From positions 1 to 64,000 of the forward strand of contig JACKGR010000003.1 of assembly GCA_020631895.1 (NCBI GenBank): a stretch of DNA of 64,000 nt, given 5' to 3'. The position numbers and the translations under genes were made by a program. The notes under the pieces are model-generated. The model was given only the letters and a program-made list of their open reading frames with translations. It did not search any database and was not told the origin of the DNA. Numbering within the stretch: the stretch's first letter is position 1; each line of letters starts with the position of its first letter. Source of the stretch: Candidatus Nomurabacteria bacterium (GTDB lineage Bacteria; Patescibacteriota; Saccharimonadia; Saccharimonadales; UBA7683). This document shows positions 32,309 through 40,447 of this stretch, in pieces.

Positions 32309-33049
32309 TTAATACGTACCTATACATACCAACTCCTGAGCGCCACTATACGCTCCACCAGGAGTAGATGTGGCTATATTGGCTATATATGATATCTCGT
32401 AATCAGTTCTGCCAGAGCTTTTTGTTGCCCTGGCTACAGTTTCACCATTAACATATTTATATAAATTGGCTGTATCATATCCAGTTGCGGCACCTCCATA
32501 AGAGAACGCAGCCGAAGGTACCTGTGTTGGATCTGACCCAAAAGCAATAGGGTTTGTGTTGGCTACAAGATTAATTCCAAACTGCTCTGTACCAACACTA
32601 GATGCTGTTGGTGATGCAAGGGCAGAAAGTGAATGGCCAGGGATACTTGGTGGCGTACCAATAATCTGGATTACGTAGCCATAGCTTGTGTAGTTGTAAG
32701 CACTAAACGTTGCTGTAGCAGTTGCGGCACTCCCTAAAGATAAAGCCCCAAAAGAAATATTGGTAGTATCTACTGCAAAAGTTAACGCTGGCTCATCGGG
32801 AGTATTATAGCCCTCGATAACTCTATATGTGCCACCAGAACTATCTCCGGCATCTCCAACTCCGATATCTCCGACACTACCTATACTTGAATAGTTAGCA
32901 GAGCTACTATCGAGGTCCCCGCTAGGACCAATAAAACTTTCCCCTATCTTATAATTTGTAGATTCAAGAGTTTGCGCATAAAGACTTGTCGGGACATAGC
33001 CCTGATACAAGAAAATAGTTAGTGACAGAATAATAAACTTGAGCCCCAT
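32309..33049 (-). CDS. Secreted surface protein, paralogue of the upstream-strand neighbour
   Basis: From the ATG at 33049 the protein has 246 aa with a signal peptide (LKFIILSLTIFLYQGYV ... SLYAQ) and a beta-rich body. Its last 90 residues (EQFGINLVANTNPI ... YEISYIANIATSTPGG, ending LVCIGTY) align with the C-terminus of the 31194-32234 product. TATAGT lies exactly 6 nt before the ATG at 33049, supporting this start over the ATG at 33067 and suggesting leaderless translation. It lies 75 bp upstream of the 32234 start on the same strand. Confidence 0.65.
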   Translation of the reverse strand: MGLKFIILSLTIFLYQGYVPTSLYAQTLESTNYKIGESFIGPSGDLDSSSANYSSIGSVGDIGVGDAGDSSGGTYRVIEGYNTPDEPALTFAVDTTNISFGALSLGSAATATATFSAYNYTSYGYVIQIIGTPPSIPGHSLSALASPTASSVGTEQFGINLVANTNPIAFGSDPTQVPSAAFSYGGAATGYDTANLYKYVNGETVARATKSSGRTDYEISYIANIATSTPGGAYSGAQELVCIGTY

Positions 33050-33078
33050 ACAATAACTATAGCGCATTCGGACAAAAA

Positions 33079-33609
33079 TTATGATTCTGGAGTTTTGGGA
33101 ACTCTACCCCTGAGAACTTCTTCATGTACATTTTTATATTGATAAATTTCCTCTGGTTGAAACCAGAGGGCGATTTCTTTTTTTGCTTCATCCGGGTCGC
33201 CAGACGCATGGACCACGTTAGGCAGAGTTCCGTTACGCTCATTTGTATACGCTCGTGAAAGATGTGTGAAGTCGCCACGTATCGTACCCGGAGGAGATTC
33301 AAGCGGGTCTGTGGCCCCAACCATCTTTCTGACATGCTTAACTGCTTCTATTCCCTCTAGAACTATTGCTATGACTGGACCCTCGGTCATCTGGCTTAGA
33401 GTAACATTGTATATATCTTTGCCCCACCTGGTTATTAACTGACTAATGCCTTCATAGTGCTCGTGGAAGTGTTTTTCATCAGGCGAAACCATCTTCATGC
33501 CGACAATCTTCAAGCCTGCCTTTTCAAAACGAGAAATAATCTCACCGTTTATACCTCTTTGTACTGCATCTGGCTTTAATACCACCAAAGTCTGTTGTAA
33601 TGCGCTCAT
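33079..33609 (-). CDS. ndk: Nucleoside diphosphate kinase
   Basis: Ndk equalises nucleoside triphosphate pools using a phospho-histidine intermediate. The 176-aa protein has TLVVLKPDAVQRGINGEI, the ATP-site residues in MVGATDPLESPPGTIRGDF and the active-site histidine in NVVHASGDPDEA. It is about 30 residues longer than typical Ndk, with an insertion near HLSRAYTNERNGTLP and a C-terminal tail. TTGGAG precedes the ATG. A long palindrome lies in its upstream region. Confidence 0.93.
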   Translation of the reverse strand: MSALQQTLVVLKPDAVQRGINGEIISRFEKAGLKIVGMKMVSPDEKHFHEHYEGISQLITRWGKDIYNVTLSQMTEGPVIAIVLEGIEAVKHVRKMVGATDPLESPPGTIRGDFTHLSRAYTNERNGTLPNVVHASGDPDEAKKEIALWFQPEEIYQYKNVHEEVLRGRVPKTPES

Positions 33610-33624
33610 GGATACTCCAATTTA

Positions 33625-33650
33625 TTAAAATAGTTATGATACTATTTTAA
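33625..33650. repeat. 10-6-10 palindrome between ndk and the Xer recombinase
   Basis: TTAAAATAGT and ACTATTTTAA flank TATGAT: perfect 10-bp arms around a 6-bp centre. The size resembles a Xer recombination site (11-6-11) but the sequence does not match the dif consensus; it also overlaps the region where the ndk promoter should lie, so it could be an operator. Confidence 0.6.
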
Positions 33651-33836
33651 CAGTTAGAACTTAAAACGGTTAGCCCTAAATAGTTATGTAATAAAGACAA
33701 CGTTATTTAATACCAATTACGACGACATGGCTACAGCTCAACAATTGAAACAGTATTGAACACTGATTGCCCAACAATACTATGCCGGCCGTCAATAGTT
33801 CTGGCATTAATCTAGTGCTTAGACTAAAATAAGCTT

Positions 33837-34763
33837 ATGGCTCACTATCTTTCAGATACGATTATAGACTTTCTGGAGTATCTTGAGATTGAGCAAAACC
33901 GATCAATTAAGACAGTTGAGAACTACCACCACTACCTAATGCGTCTCGTAGAATTTGCTGGCGACCCAGATGTAGATAAAATTACTACAGAAACAATTCG
34001 TAAATGGCGCTTATGGCTCAACAGACATGAGAATGAATCGGGTGGTACAATATCCACTTCAACCCAGAATTATCATTTAATCGCACTCAGGAGTTTTTTA
34101 AAATTCTGCTCAAAAAGAGAGATCAAGACCTTGCCTCCAGAAAAGATTGAGCTAGCTAGGACAAAAAGAAAACAAGTTACCTTCTTAAACCCAGATGAAC
34201 TTGCTGCACTTTTCGCTCAGCCCGATGTGAACACAAAAATAGGTATTAGAGATAGAACCATTTTAGAACTACTTTTTAGTGGCGGACTTAGAGTATCGGA
34301 ACTCGTTTCACTAGATACTGCCCACGTTAGTACAAAAAGGCGTGAATTTACTGTACGTGGCAAGGGCCAGAAGGACCGGCCTATCTTTATGGGCGAAGCT
34401 GCAGCTGTTTGGATTGATGCCTACCTAAAAACTCGTTCTGATTCGTCTCAGGCATTATTTATTAGATATGGTGGTACAAAAACTCAAGATAACTCCGGTG
34501 ATTTTTTAAGATTATCACCTCGTAGTATCCAGCGTATCATCAGTCGTTACGCTAAACTAGCCGGAATAACCAAAAAGGTATCACCACATACACTGCGCCA
34601 CAGCTTTGCAACAGATCTGCTTATGAACGGAGCTGATATCAGAAGTGTTCAAACAATGCTGGGGCATAGTGATATTTCAACTACGCAAATATATACCCAT
34701 GTAACCGACCCACACCTAAAAGAGGTTCATAAAAAGTTTCATAAAGATATTAAATCCACTTAG
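33837..34763 (+). CDS. XerC/XerD-type tyrosine recombinase
   Basis: The 308-aa protein has an N-terminal SAM-like core-binding domain (about 1-95) and a catalytic domain with all tyrosine-recombinase residues: Arg in GLRVSEL, Lys in VRGKGQKDRP, HTLRHSFA, LGHSDI and the nucleophile in IYTHV. It is probably the chromosome-dimer resolvase acting at dif with FtsK (gene at 56061-58283). There is no phage or transposon context. TAAAAT 6 nt before the ATG fits a leaderless start. It ends convergently, overlapping the PilX-like gene by 4 bp. Confidence 0.9.
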   Translation: MAHYLSDTIIDFLEYLEIEQNRSIKTVENYHHYLMRLVEFAGDPDVDKITTETIRKWRLWLNRHENESGGTISTSTQNYHLIALRSFLKFCSKREIKTLPPEKIELARTKRKQVTFLNPDELAALFAQPDVNTKIGIRDRTILELLFSGGLRVSELVSLDTAHVSTKRREFTVRGKGQKDRPIFMGEAAAVWIDAYLKTRSDSSQALFIRYGGTKTQDNSGDFLRLSPRSIQRIISRYAKLAGITKKVSPHTLRHSFATDLLMNGADIRSVQTMLGHSDISTTQIYTHVTDPHLKEVHKKFHKDIKST

Positions 34764-35881
34764 TCTGTAAGAGGATTGCAGCCTGTATTGCTAGTAAATA
34801 CGCTAGTATCATTACCTAACACTAGCTGCTTGCATATCCCTTCTCCCGCAACAATCGCTGCGCCAGGACCATACTGAATCTGGAAGTTACTTAAAGGAAC
34901 GGCTTGCTGTACTCTACGATATGTTCTATCACCCGCCTTACCAGTTATATCTATCAGTGCTTGGCTGTTTTTTAGAGAGACTGGATTTACGCCATCAATT
35001 AGCTCAAGGCTGAAGTTTGTCGCTCCATAAATAGAGCCTACTCTGACGTATATAGCTGAATCTGTGAATAAATATCCTTTGATATCTATAGTCTCCATAC
35101 AGGAATAAGAGTCCATCTCTGGAGGGATAGACGCCTCATTTGATTCATAACACTTTGAATTATTAAATAGTTGATCTTGTTGTGTCGATACATCATTATC
35201 TGATTTTTTAAAGTTAACTTCGCCGTCGTTATCATTACTAGCTTTTGTTGGATTTAAGAATACTTTTCTCTGATTAATATCGCTACGAGCAAAACTATCG
35301 GGTTCAATCGGGTGATCAATAACAGTCACCTCAAGAGGTGGATGTATAGGTTTTGAAGGATTCCCGCCTACGAGCCAGTTAGAAAATGGTTTAAATTGCT
35401 TAGAGGCTCCCCCTCTTGGAAACAAAACTGGTTCGGTTGACCCTGCTTGAACCTGTTCGGACCATCTGGCAACTAGCTTTAGATCGGAGACTACAGGAGC
35501 GTTTGGCTCTAATCTAATCATTGCGTACTGTTTATTTGGGATCACCTCCCCAGTTAGCTTTGTTGGCGTAATCGTAATAAGCTGACAATTGTATGAAAGG
35601 CCAAAATCCGGGGCATTAAAGTCTGGGTTGGAGTTTGAAAACGGACTACAAGTATTTTTATCGGCTAACTTAGAACTATCTAGTCGTATCTCACGTATTG
35701 TATCTTGCACGCCAGATTCAGCAGAATAAAAAGCTCTGGTACTTAAGTCATAGTTTGTAGATTGCTGTTGCGATACGACCGCGCTTCTTAAATAGGCTGT
35801 TATAAGCACAGATATAATAGTAGCGAATATCACAACGCTTATAATTGCCACAGCACCTCTTTGATCTAATTTTTTATTCAT
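34760..35881 (-). CDS. PilX-like pilus assembly protein
   Basis: The 373-aa protein has the PilX N-terminus: a short basic leader (MNKKLDQRGAVAIISVVIF) and one long hydrophobic helix, followed by FYSAESGVQDTIREIR as in PilX/PulK-type minor components. The remainder is an extracellular beta-rich domain with several cysteines. It is the last gene of the leftward pilus cluster, sharing one base with the preceding minor pilin. It probably joins the minor-pilin priming complex at the pilus tip. Confidence 0.7.
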   Translation of the reverse strand: MNKKLDQRGAVAIISVVIFATIISVLITAYLRSAVVSQQQSTNYDLSTRAFYSAESGVQDTIREIRLDSSKLADKNTCSPFSNSNPDFNAPDFGLSYNCQLITITPTKLTGEVIPNKQYAMIRLEPNAPVVSDLKLVARWSEQVQAGSTEPVLFPRGGASKQFKPFSNWLVGGNPSKPIHPPLEVTVIDHPIEPDSFARSDINQRKVFLNPTKASNDNDGEVNFKKSDNDVSTQQDQLFNNSKCYESNEASIPPEMDSYSCMETIDIKGYLFTDSAIYVRVGSIYGATNFSLELIDGVNPVSLKNSQALIDITGKAGDRTYRRVQQAVPLSNFQIQYGPGAAIVAGEGICKQLVLGNDTSVFTSNTGCNPLTD

Positions 35882-36537
35882 TACTTATTACCTCTGGAAT
35901 TTATTATAAAATCAAACTTTTCGACTGCACAAGTCTGGACTACACTACCAGCTGAACTTCCCTTACATTTTGTTTTATAGGCATCAAAATTACCATCAAT
36001 TCGCTGTTGAACATAATCACCGTCATTATCCGATGTGGTCAGAGCCCCTAGATTAGCTGTATGTATAATTCCCTTCACCTGGAACAGCTCGTTTGTGAGC
36101 GGCGTAATAGTAAACTTCTCTACGACATATCTAGGATCGACTATCTCAATCTCTCTATCAAAAGTCTCGAAGTTGCATGGATTTGAATCTCGGTACAGCC
36201 CACCTTCTCCGCTAACATGACTTGGCCAATAGTACCTTGACCCAGAGAAGCAAAGCACATTGTATGGTTGAGTTGAGCAATTAGGGTAAGTTGGAGGATG
36301 TTCGACTTCGCTACAAAAACTGCTTGTACCCGAAGGCTGAATCTGAAGCAAAGTAGAGACATCACCACTGATTTTTTGAACCGATTCCGATAATTGCTTT
36401 CTTATAACCCCTCTAGTATAGGTTCTATTTATACCAATAAAACCAGCTGTACTAACAACTAAAATAACCGAGAATAGCCCCATCGCTAACATTAGCTCAA
36501 CCAAAGTGAAACCTTTTTTATCGAGCTGTCTAATCAT
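35881..36537 (-). CDS. Type IV minor prepilin
   Basis: The 218-aa protein has a class III signal (MIRQLDKKG before FTLVELMLAMGL) with Glu at +5, cut by PilD, then a hydrophobic helix and a cysteine-containing globular domain. It overlaps both neighbours by a few bases. PilW/PilJ-like by position; likely part of the pilus tip complex. Confidence 0.82.
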   Translation of the reverse strand: MIRQLDKKGFTLVELMLAMGLFSVILVVSTAGFIGINRTYTRGVIRKQLSESVQKISGDVSTLLQIQPSGTSSFCSEVEHPPTYPNCSTQPYNVLCFSGSRYYWPSHVSGEGGLYRDSNPCNFETFDREIEIVDPRYVVEKFTITPLTNELFQVKGIIHTANLGALTTSDNDGDYVQQRIDGNFDAYKTKCKGSSAGSVVQTCAVEKFDFIINSRGNK

Positions 36538-37058
36538 TGATTTAACCTCACAATTACTTGGCTACTCTCTTTAGTTTGAACCGAACCAGAGCTGTTGTCC
36601 CAACAGGCTCTAACATAAAAATCTGAGTAAGTAGCACCTGTAAGACTGCCAGCTTTTCTTTGAACATAGACATAAAATGGTCTATCGCCAATTTGTTTAA
36701 CTGAATCAACTTTATCAATAGTGTTATTGTTGGCAGTTAAATACCAAGCACTACCGCCGGTTGGAACAAACGAGCCCGATACAATACTACCGTTGCAGGC
36801 GTCTGGATTAAGTGCACCGGCTGGATTATAAGTAAACAAAACGTTTCTCGAAGTCGGATTTGCCCATTGGGCCTTAATAATCTCAGCCTGCTCCTTCACT
36901 TGATTAACCATCTCGGTTCTATCTTTTGCCGCCAAAGTAATTTGGGTGGCCCTGTTGGTGATTCCCCAAGAAATAAATAAAATCGACGTCAGAAGTGCCA
37001 TAGAAAGAACAACCTCTATAATAGTATCGCCATTTTTACTTAACTTTAACATCAACAT
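36534..37058 (-). CDS. Type IV minor prepilin with Asp after the cleavage site
   Basis: The 174-aa protein carries a prepilin-like leader (MLMLKLSKNG, then DTIIEVVLSMALLTSILF). Glu at +5 is kept but residue +1 is Asp instead of Phe/Met. The globular part is short with a C-terminal beta segment. It is embedded in the run of minor pilins with overlaps of 4 and 7 bp. PilV/GspI-like by position. Confidence 0.75.
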   Translation of the reverse strand: MLMLKLSKNGDTIIEVVLSMALLTSILFISWGITNRATQITLAAKDRTEMVNQVKEQAEIIKAQWANPTSRNVLFTYNPAGALNPDACNGSIVSGSFVPTGGSAWYLTANNNTIDKVDSVKQIGDRPFYVYVQRKAGSLTGATYSDFYVRACWDNSSGSVQTKESSQVIVRLNQ

Positions 37059-37720
37059 ACTCCATTAAATTCTAACTTAGGATCGGCACTTGTTGGTGAA
37101 ACGATCAGCTGAGCCTTGCGTCTTGAAAGCTGATAACATATTTTTTTATCAACGAAACTGAGAGCTACCGTGCTAAGTTGAATCTGTGAAGTACCGGGCG
37201 CCTCTAAAATAAATCTGTGAACGGAGTTGTTGTCAGGTGATTTAACGTAACCGTAACCAGTTGGGTCAGAAATTTGTGTCAGGCCGTTTGTATACTGGTA
37301 AGTACTCTCTGTATCTAGTACTCTGGCATGATTGCATAAGGTTATAGCCTCAATTGAGTAAGCCTCCTCCGTGCAGGCTCCTTTACTACGTAGGGCAATA
37401 ATCGGACGGAAATTAACTTTTGATCCATCAAAAACAGCTAGCTTGCCGACAAATACGCAGGTTGAAGAGTCCGGAGTACCACTTTCGACTTGCAGTATCC
37501 CACCTGATTCTGAACAATCATACTTTGACGAAGCCGTATTTTGACCAAGCTCAGCTGAAGAAATCTGTTTTGTAACGTTCTCATTAAGTCCTCGCATTGC
37601 AGAGGTAAATCTAACATTAGTAAGTCTAGGAGCTAGTCCTAGTAATGCGACTAGAGTTAAGGCGCCAGAAATAGCCAAGAATAGTGAAACTTCTAGTAAT
37701 GTGTAACCCCTTATATTCAC
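37052..37720 (-). CDS. Type IV minor prepilin
   Basis: The 222-aa protein has the very short leader MNIRG before YTLLEVSLFLAISGALTLV, with Glu at +5. The globular domain includes several cysteines. It follows pilD by 41 bp and precedes the other minor pilins. GspH/FimT-like by position and length; exact class not resolvable. Confidence 0.78.
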   Translation of the reverse strand: MNIRGYTLLEVSLFLAISGALTLVALLGLAPRLTNVRFTSAMRGLNENVTKQISSAELGQNTASSKYDCSESGGILQVESGTPDSSTCVFVGKLAVFDGSKVNFRPIIALRSKGACTEEAYSIEAITLCNHARVLDTESTYQYTNGLTQISDPTGYGYVKSPDNNSVHRFILEAPGTSQIQLSTVALSFVDKKICYQLSRRKAQLIVSPTSADPKLEFNGVC

Positions 37721-37761
37721 TCAATCTCCTATGCTCTAATTTTAGCATAAGCGAATCTGTT

Positions 37762-38583
37762 TTACAGCCCACTAAAGCTTCTGTAAGCCCTGATAACTGA
37801 ATCACCAAACACGAACGATAGATATGCGGCGGAAAGCAAAAATGGACCAAAAGATATCCGCATACCTTTTTTGTACTTTCTAAAAATAACCAAGCCAACT
37901 ACTACAAATGTTGCGATGTATGATGCTACTACAACTGCCAATAATCCTTTTTGCCATCCAAGCAAAATTCCCAGAGCTGCCAATAATCTCACATCACCTC
38001 CACCAATCCACTTACCACCAGAAACCTGATAAATTAACCAAAAAGTACCAAAAAGCACTGCCGAGCCTATAATCGGGCTGATTAAAAGACTAAAATCTCG
38101 ATTTATTATGGAGTTTGTTATAACCAATAATCCTGATAACCCTCCAAACATATAAACTAGTTTGGTTGGTAGCAATTGCCACTTTATATCGATGATGCTC
38201 ATGCAAAAACCAAGTACCAACAAACATAGCCAGATGACAAACAAAATATATCCCGTACTGTCTGTAAGATCTAAAGGCCAAAAATGATACGAGACAAGTA
38301 CCGCGATTACAAAAAGAATCTCGACTAAAGGATATTGGACAGAAATTTTCTTTTTGCAGTAACGACAGCTACCTTTTAGAAAGATCCAACTAATAACAGG
38401 TATCAAATCTGCTGTTGAAAGTAGATGCTCACAATCAGGACACATTGATCTACCGCGGGATATCGAATATTTAGCAGATTTTTTTAACTTAACTGAGGTC
38501 GACTGTTTACTAATACGCCACGCAAAAGCATTAACAAAGCTCCCCAAAGCTAGTCCAAAAAGTGATAACAAAGTATAAAACAT
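37762..38583 (-). CDS. pilD: Prepilin peptidase
   Basis: PilD removes the leader from prepilins and methylates the new N-terminus. The 273-aa protein has eight or so hydrophobic segments, the N-terminal LALGSFVNAFAWR motif, two CxxC pairs (CPDCEHLL and CRYCKK) of the methyltransferase domain, and the two catalytic aspartates in IIDIKWQLLP and GGGDVRLLAALG. I use the ATG at 38583; the TTG at 38610 lies almost in the terminator. The gene is separated from the major pilin by an intrinsic terminator. Confidence 0.93.
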   Translation of the reverse strand: MFYTLLSLFGLALGSFVNAFAWRISKQSTSVKLKKSAKYSISRGRSMCPDCEHLLSTADLIPVISWIFLKGSCRYCKKKISVQYPLVEILFVIAVLVSYHFWPLDLTDSTGYILFVIWLCLLVLGFCMSIIDIKWQLLPTKLVYMFGGLSGLLVITNSIINRDFSLLISPIIGSAVLFGTFWLIYQVSGGKWIGGGDVRLLAALGILLGWQKGLLAVVVASYIATFVVVGLVIFRKYKKGMRISFGPFLLSAAYLSFVFGDSVIRAYRSFSGL

Positions 38584-38615
38584 TACCTTAAAGAATACCG
38601 GATTAATCAAAACAA

Positions 38616-38637
38616 AAATAGCCCTGCAGGGCTATTT
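38616..38637 (-). terminator. Terminator between the major pilin and pilD
   Basis: AAATAGCCC and GGGCTATTT form a 9-bp stem around TGCA, with TTTTTGTT on the leftward strand. It should limit expression of pilD and the minor pilins relative to the major pilin. Confidence 0.85.
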
Positions 38638-38659
38638 AAAGTTATTGAATAATCAACTT

Positions 38660-39154
38660 CTACTGATTGTCTCTACAGGCACTACCTTTTTCTAGCTTTA
38701 CTATTACGGCATAATCACCTGTATTACCTGTATTATTCATACTGTTGGCAGCACATTTACTTCCGTTGTGAATTGCCATATAAGCAGTACCTGAAGTTGA
38801 ATCCGGATAGCTGCTCACACTAGTATCGTATCTCACCTCATACGTGATGTTATTACTAGTAAAGCTACCACCAGTACTTCCGTTATCCGTACCACCAAGA
38901 TATTGGTCTACAAACCCGCCAATATATGTCCCTGAATTGAGGGCAAACCCGTTTGTGTCACCTTTAGCGTTTTCTATCTCAGATATTACCCTGGCGGCTT
39001 CACTTCGGCGTGATGTATCTCTTCTGTTCTTAGTTGCTTGGCCAAATGCAATAAATGCAAGTAAGAATATCAATCCACCAATCGCAAGTACAAGTACAAC
39101 TTCAATAAGAGTAAACCCTGATTTATTTGATCTCATTTTTTTTGCTTTAAACAT
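38660..39154 (-). CDS. Major type IV pilin
   Basis: The 164-aa prepilin has a basic leader ending KSG, then FTLIEVVLVLAIGGLIFLL with Glu at +5, a long helix, and a globular domain with a C-terminal cysteine pair (SKCAANS...ACRDNQ) resembling the D-region disulphide loop. It has its own strong promoter (39192-39219), a good ribosome binding site (AAAAGGGG) and a downstream terminator, which fits the abundant structural subunit. It lies between pilC and pilD. Confidence 0.88.
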   Translation of the reverse strand: MFKAKKMRSNKSGFTLIEVVLVLAIGGLIFLLAFIAFGQATKNRRDTSRRSEAARVISEIENAKGDTNGFALNSGTYIGGFVDQYLGGTDNGSTGGSFTSNNITYEVRYDTSVSSYPDSTSGTAYMAIHNGSKCAANSMNNTGNTGDYAVIVKLEKGSACRDNQ

Positions 39155-39191
39155 GCCACCCCTTTTAATAGTTATTCTTTTTATGCTTATA

Positions 39192-39219
39192 ATTATAGTC
39201 TAACCACTGAAACTGTCAA
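39192..39219 (-). promoter_or_regulatory. Promoter of the major pilin
   Basis: Leftward TTGACA (39214-39219) and TATAAT (39192-39197), both perfect, with a 16-bp spacer, lie about 37 bp upstream of the pilin ATG. Confidence 0.8.
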
Positions 39220-39231
39220 TAGTTATTATGC

Positions 39232-40440
39232 TTAACCAAGTGATTCGCTTGCAAGCCCATAAACTGGAACAAGTATTGCAAGTACTATACCGCCTACCAC
39301 CACGGCAAGAACTACCATCAAAATTGGCTCTATTGTAGTACTGATGGTTTTTATCTTGTTATCAAGCTCATTCTCGTAATAACTAGCCGATTTACCCATC
39401 ATTTTGTCGATTGAGCCAGACTGCTCTCCAACTTTTAACATTTGCGGGACTAGTGGTAAAAATACATCCTCATCTTTGAGAGAATCAGACAGCGCTTTAC
39501 CACCCTGAACCTTTTTAGCAGCTCTATCAATTGCCCTGGCGACATGAACATTATCCACCGCCCTAGATGTAATTCGGAGCATCTCAAGCATCTGAACTCC
39601 ACTTGCGACCAAAGTTTGCCCGGTTCTTGAGAACCTTGCCATATAAAGCTTTGTGAACAAGTCGCCAAATAATGGCACGTTCATTTTTAAGTTATCTGCG
39701 AGGTCTGTGCCTGAAGAGGTTTTCAGCCATCTACTCAAGAAGAAGCCGATAGCAATCAGAACAATCAAAATTAACCACCAAAAATTAATTAAGATATTGG
39801 CAAATCCAATCAAAATAGCTGTCAAAAACGGTAACTCTTTATTAAAGTCTTTATAAAGTAGTTGAATTTGAGGCACCACAGTAGTTAGTAGAAATATGAC
39901 TACCGCGCCAATTACAAAAGTCACAATTACTGGATAAACCAATGCGCCTCGAACTTTACTAATCATGTCGGCATCCTTCTCTTGCTGATCTGCGATTCTC
40001 TCCAGAGCTTGATCAAGTGTACCTGAGCTTTCACCTGCCGCTACCAAGGCAATATATACATCGTTAAATACCTTGGGATGCTTTGATAAAGCCTCCGACA
40101 AGGCAACTCCGCCTTCTACAGTACTGATAACCTCGTTAATAATTACTGTGAGCTGTTTGCTCTCGGCTTGCTCTGAAACTGTGTGAAGACTTTGTGTTAA
40201 CGGCAAACCAGCATTAAGTAATGTTGCCAACTGACGTGTGAAGATTATCCTGTCCTTAGCTCTTATTCTGCTCGTGAAACGACTGAAAAATCGATTTCCC
40301 TCTTGCTTAACAGTAATATCAGTCGGAGTTAAGCCCTGTGCTAATAGAAGTTTGGCAGCAGCACCTTCAGTCTCAGCCTGAACAATACCTCTGGTTGTAC
40401 CACCCTGATTATTCTTTGCTGTGTACTGAAATGAGATCAT
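39232..40440 (-). CDS. pilC: Type IV pilus inner-membrane platform protein PilC
   Basis: The 402-aa GspF/PilC-family protein has two repeated T2SSF domains (about residues 70-190 and 270-390, each with the FTRQLATLLNAGLPL or FSRTGQTLVASGVQML pattern) and three membrane segments. It is the platform on which PilB and PilT act. It follows pilT by 7 bp. Length and motifs are normal. Confidence 0.94.
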   Translation of the reverse strand: MISFQYTAKNNQGGTTRGIVQAETEGAAAKLLLAQGLTPTDITVKQEGNRFFSRFTSRIRAKDRIIFTRQLATLLNAGLPLTQSLHTVSEQAESKQLTVIINEVISTVEGGVALSEALSKHPKVFNDVYIALVAAGESSGTLDQALERIADQQEKDADMISKVRGALVYPVIVTFVIGAVVIFLLTTVVPQIQLLYKDFNKELPFLTAILIGFANILINFWWLILIVLIAIGFFLSRWLKTSSGTDLADNLKMNVPLFGDLFTKLYMARFSRTGQTLVASGVQMLEMLRITSRAVDNVHVARAIDRAAKKVQGGKALSDSLKDEDVFLPLVPQMLKVGEQSGSIDKMMGKSASYYENELDNKIKTISTTIEPILMVVLAVVVGGIVLAILVPVYGLASESLG

Positions 40441-40447
40441 CTTACTA

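Noticed and set aside
33684..33695. TTATGTAATAA resembling a XerD half-site
   Set aside because: The matching XerC half at the right distance is missing; the palindrome at 33625-33650 is a better candidate.
38584..38610. TTG start for pilD at 38610
   Set aside because: It lies six bases from the terminator stem and the ATG at 38583 gives the normal family N-terminus.
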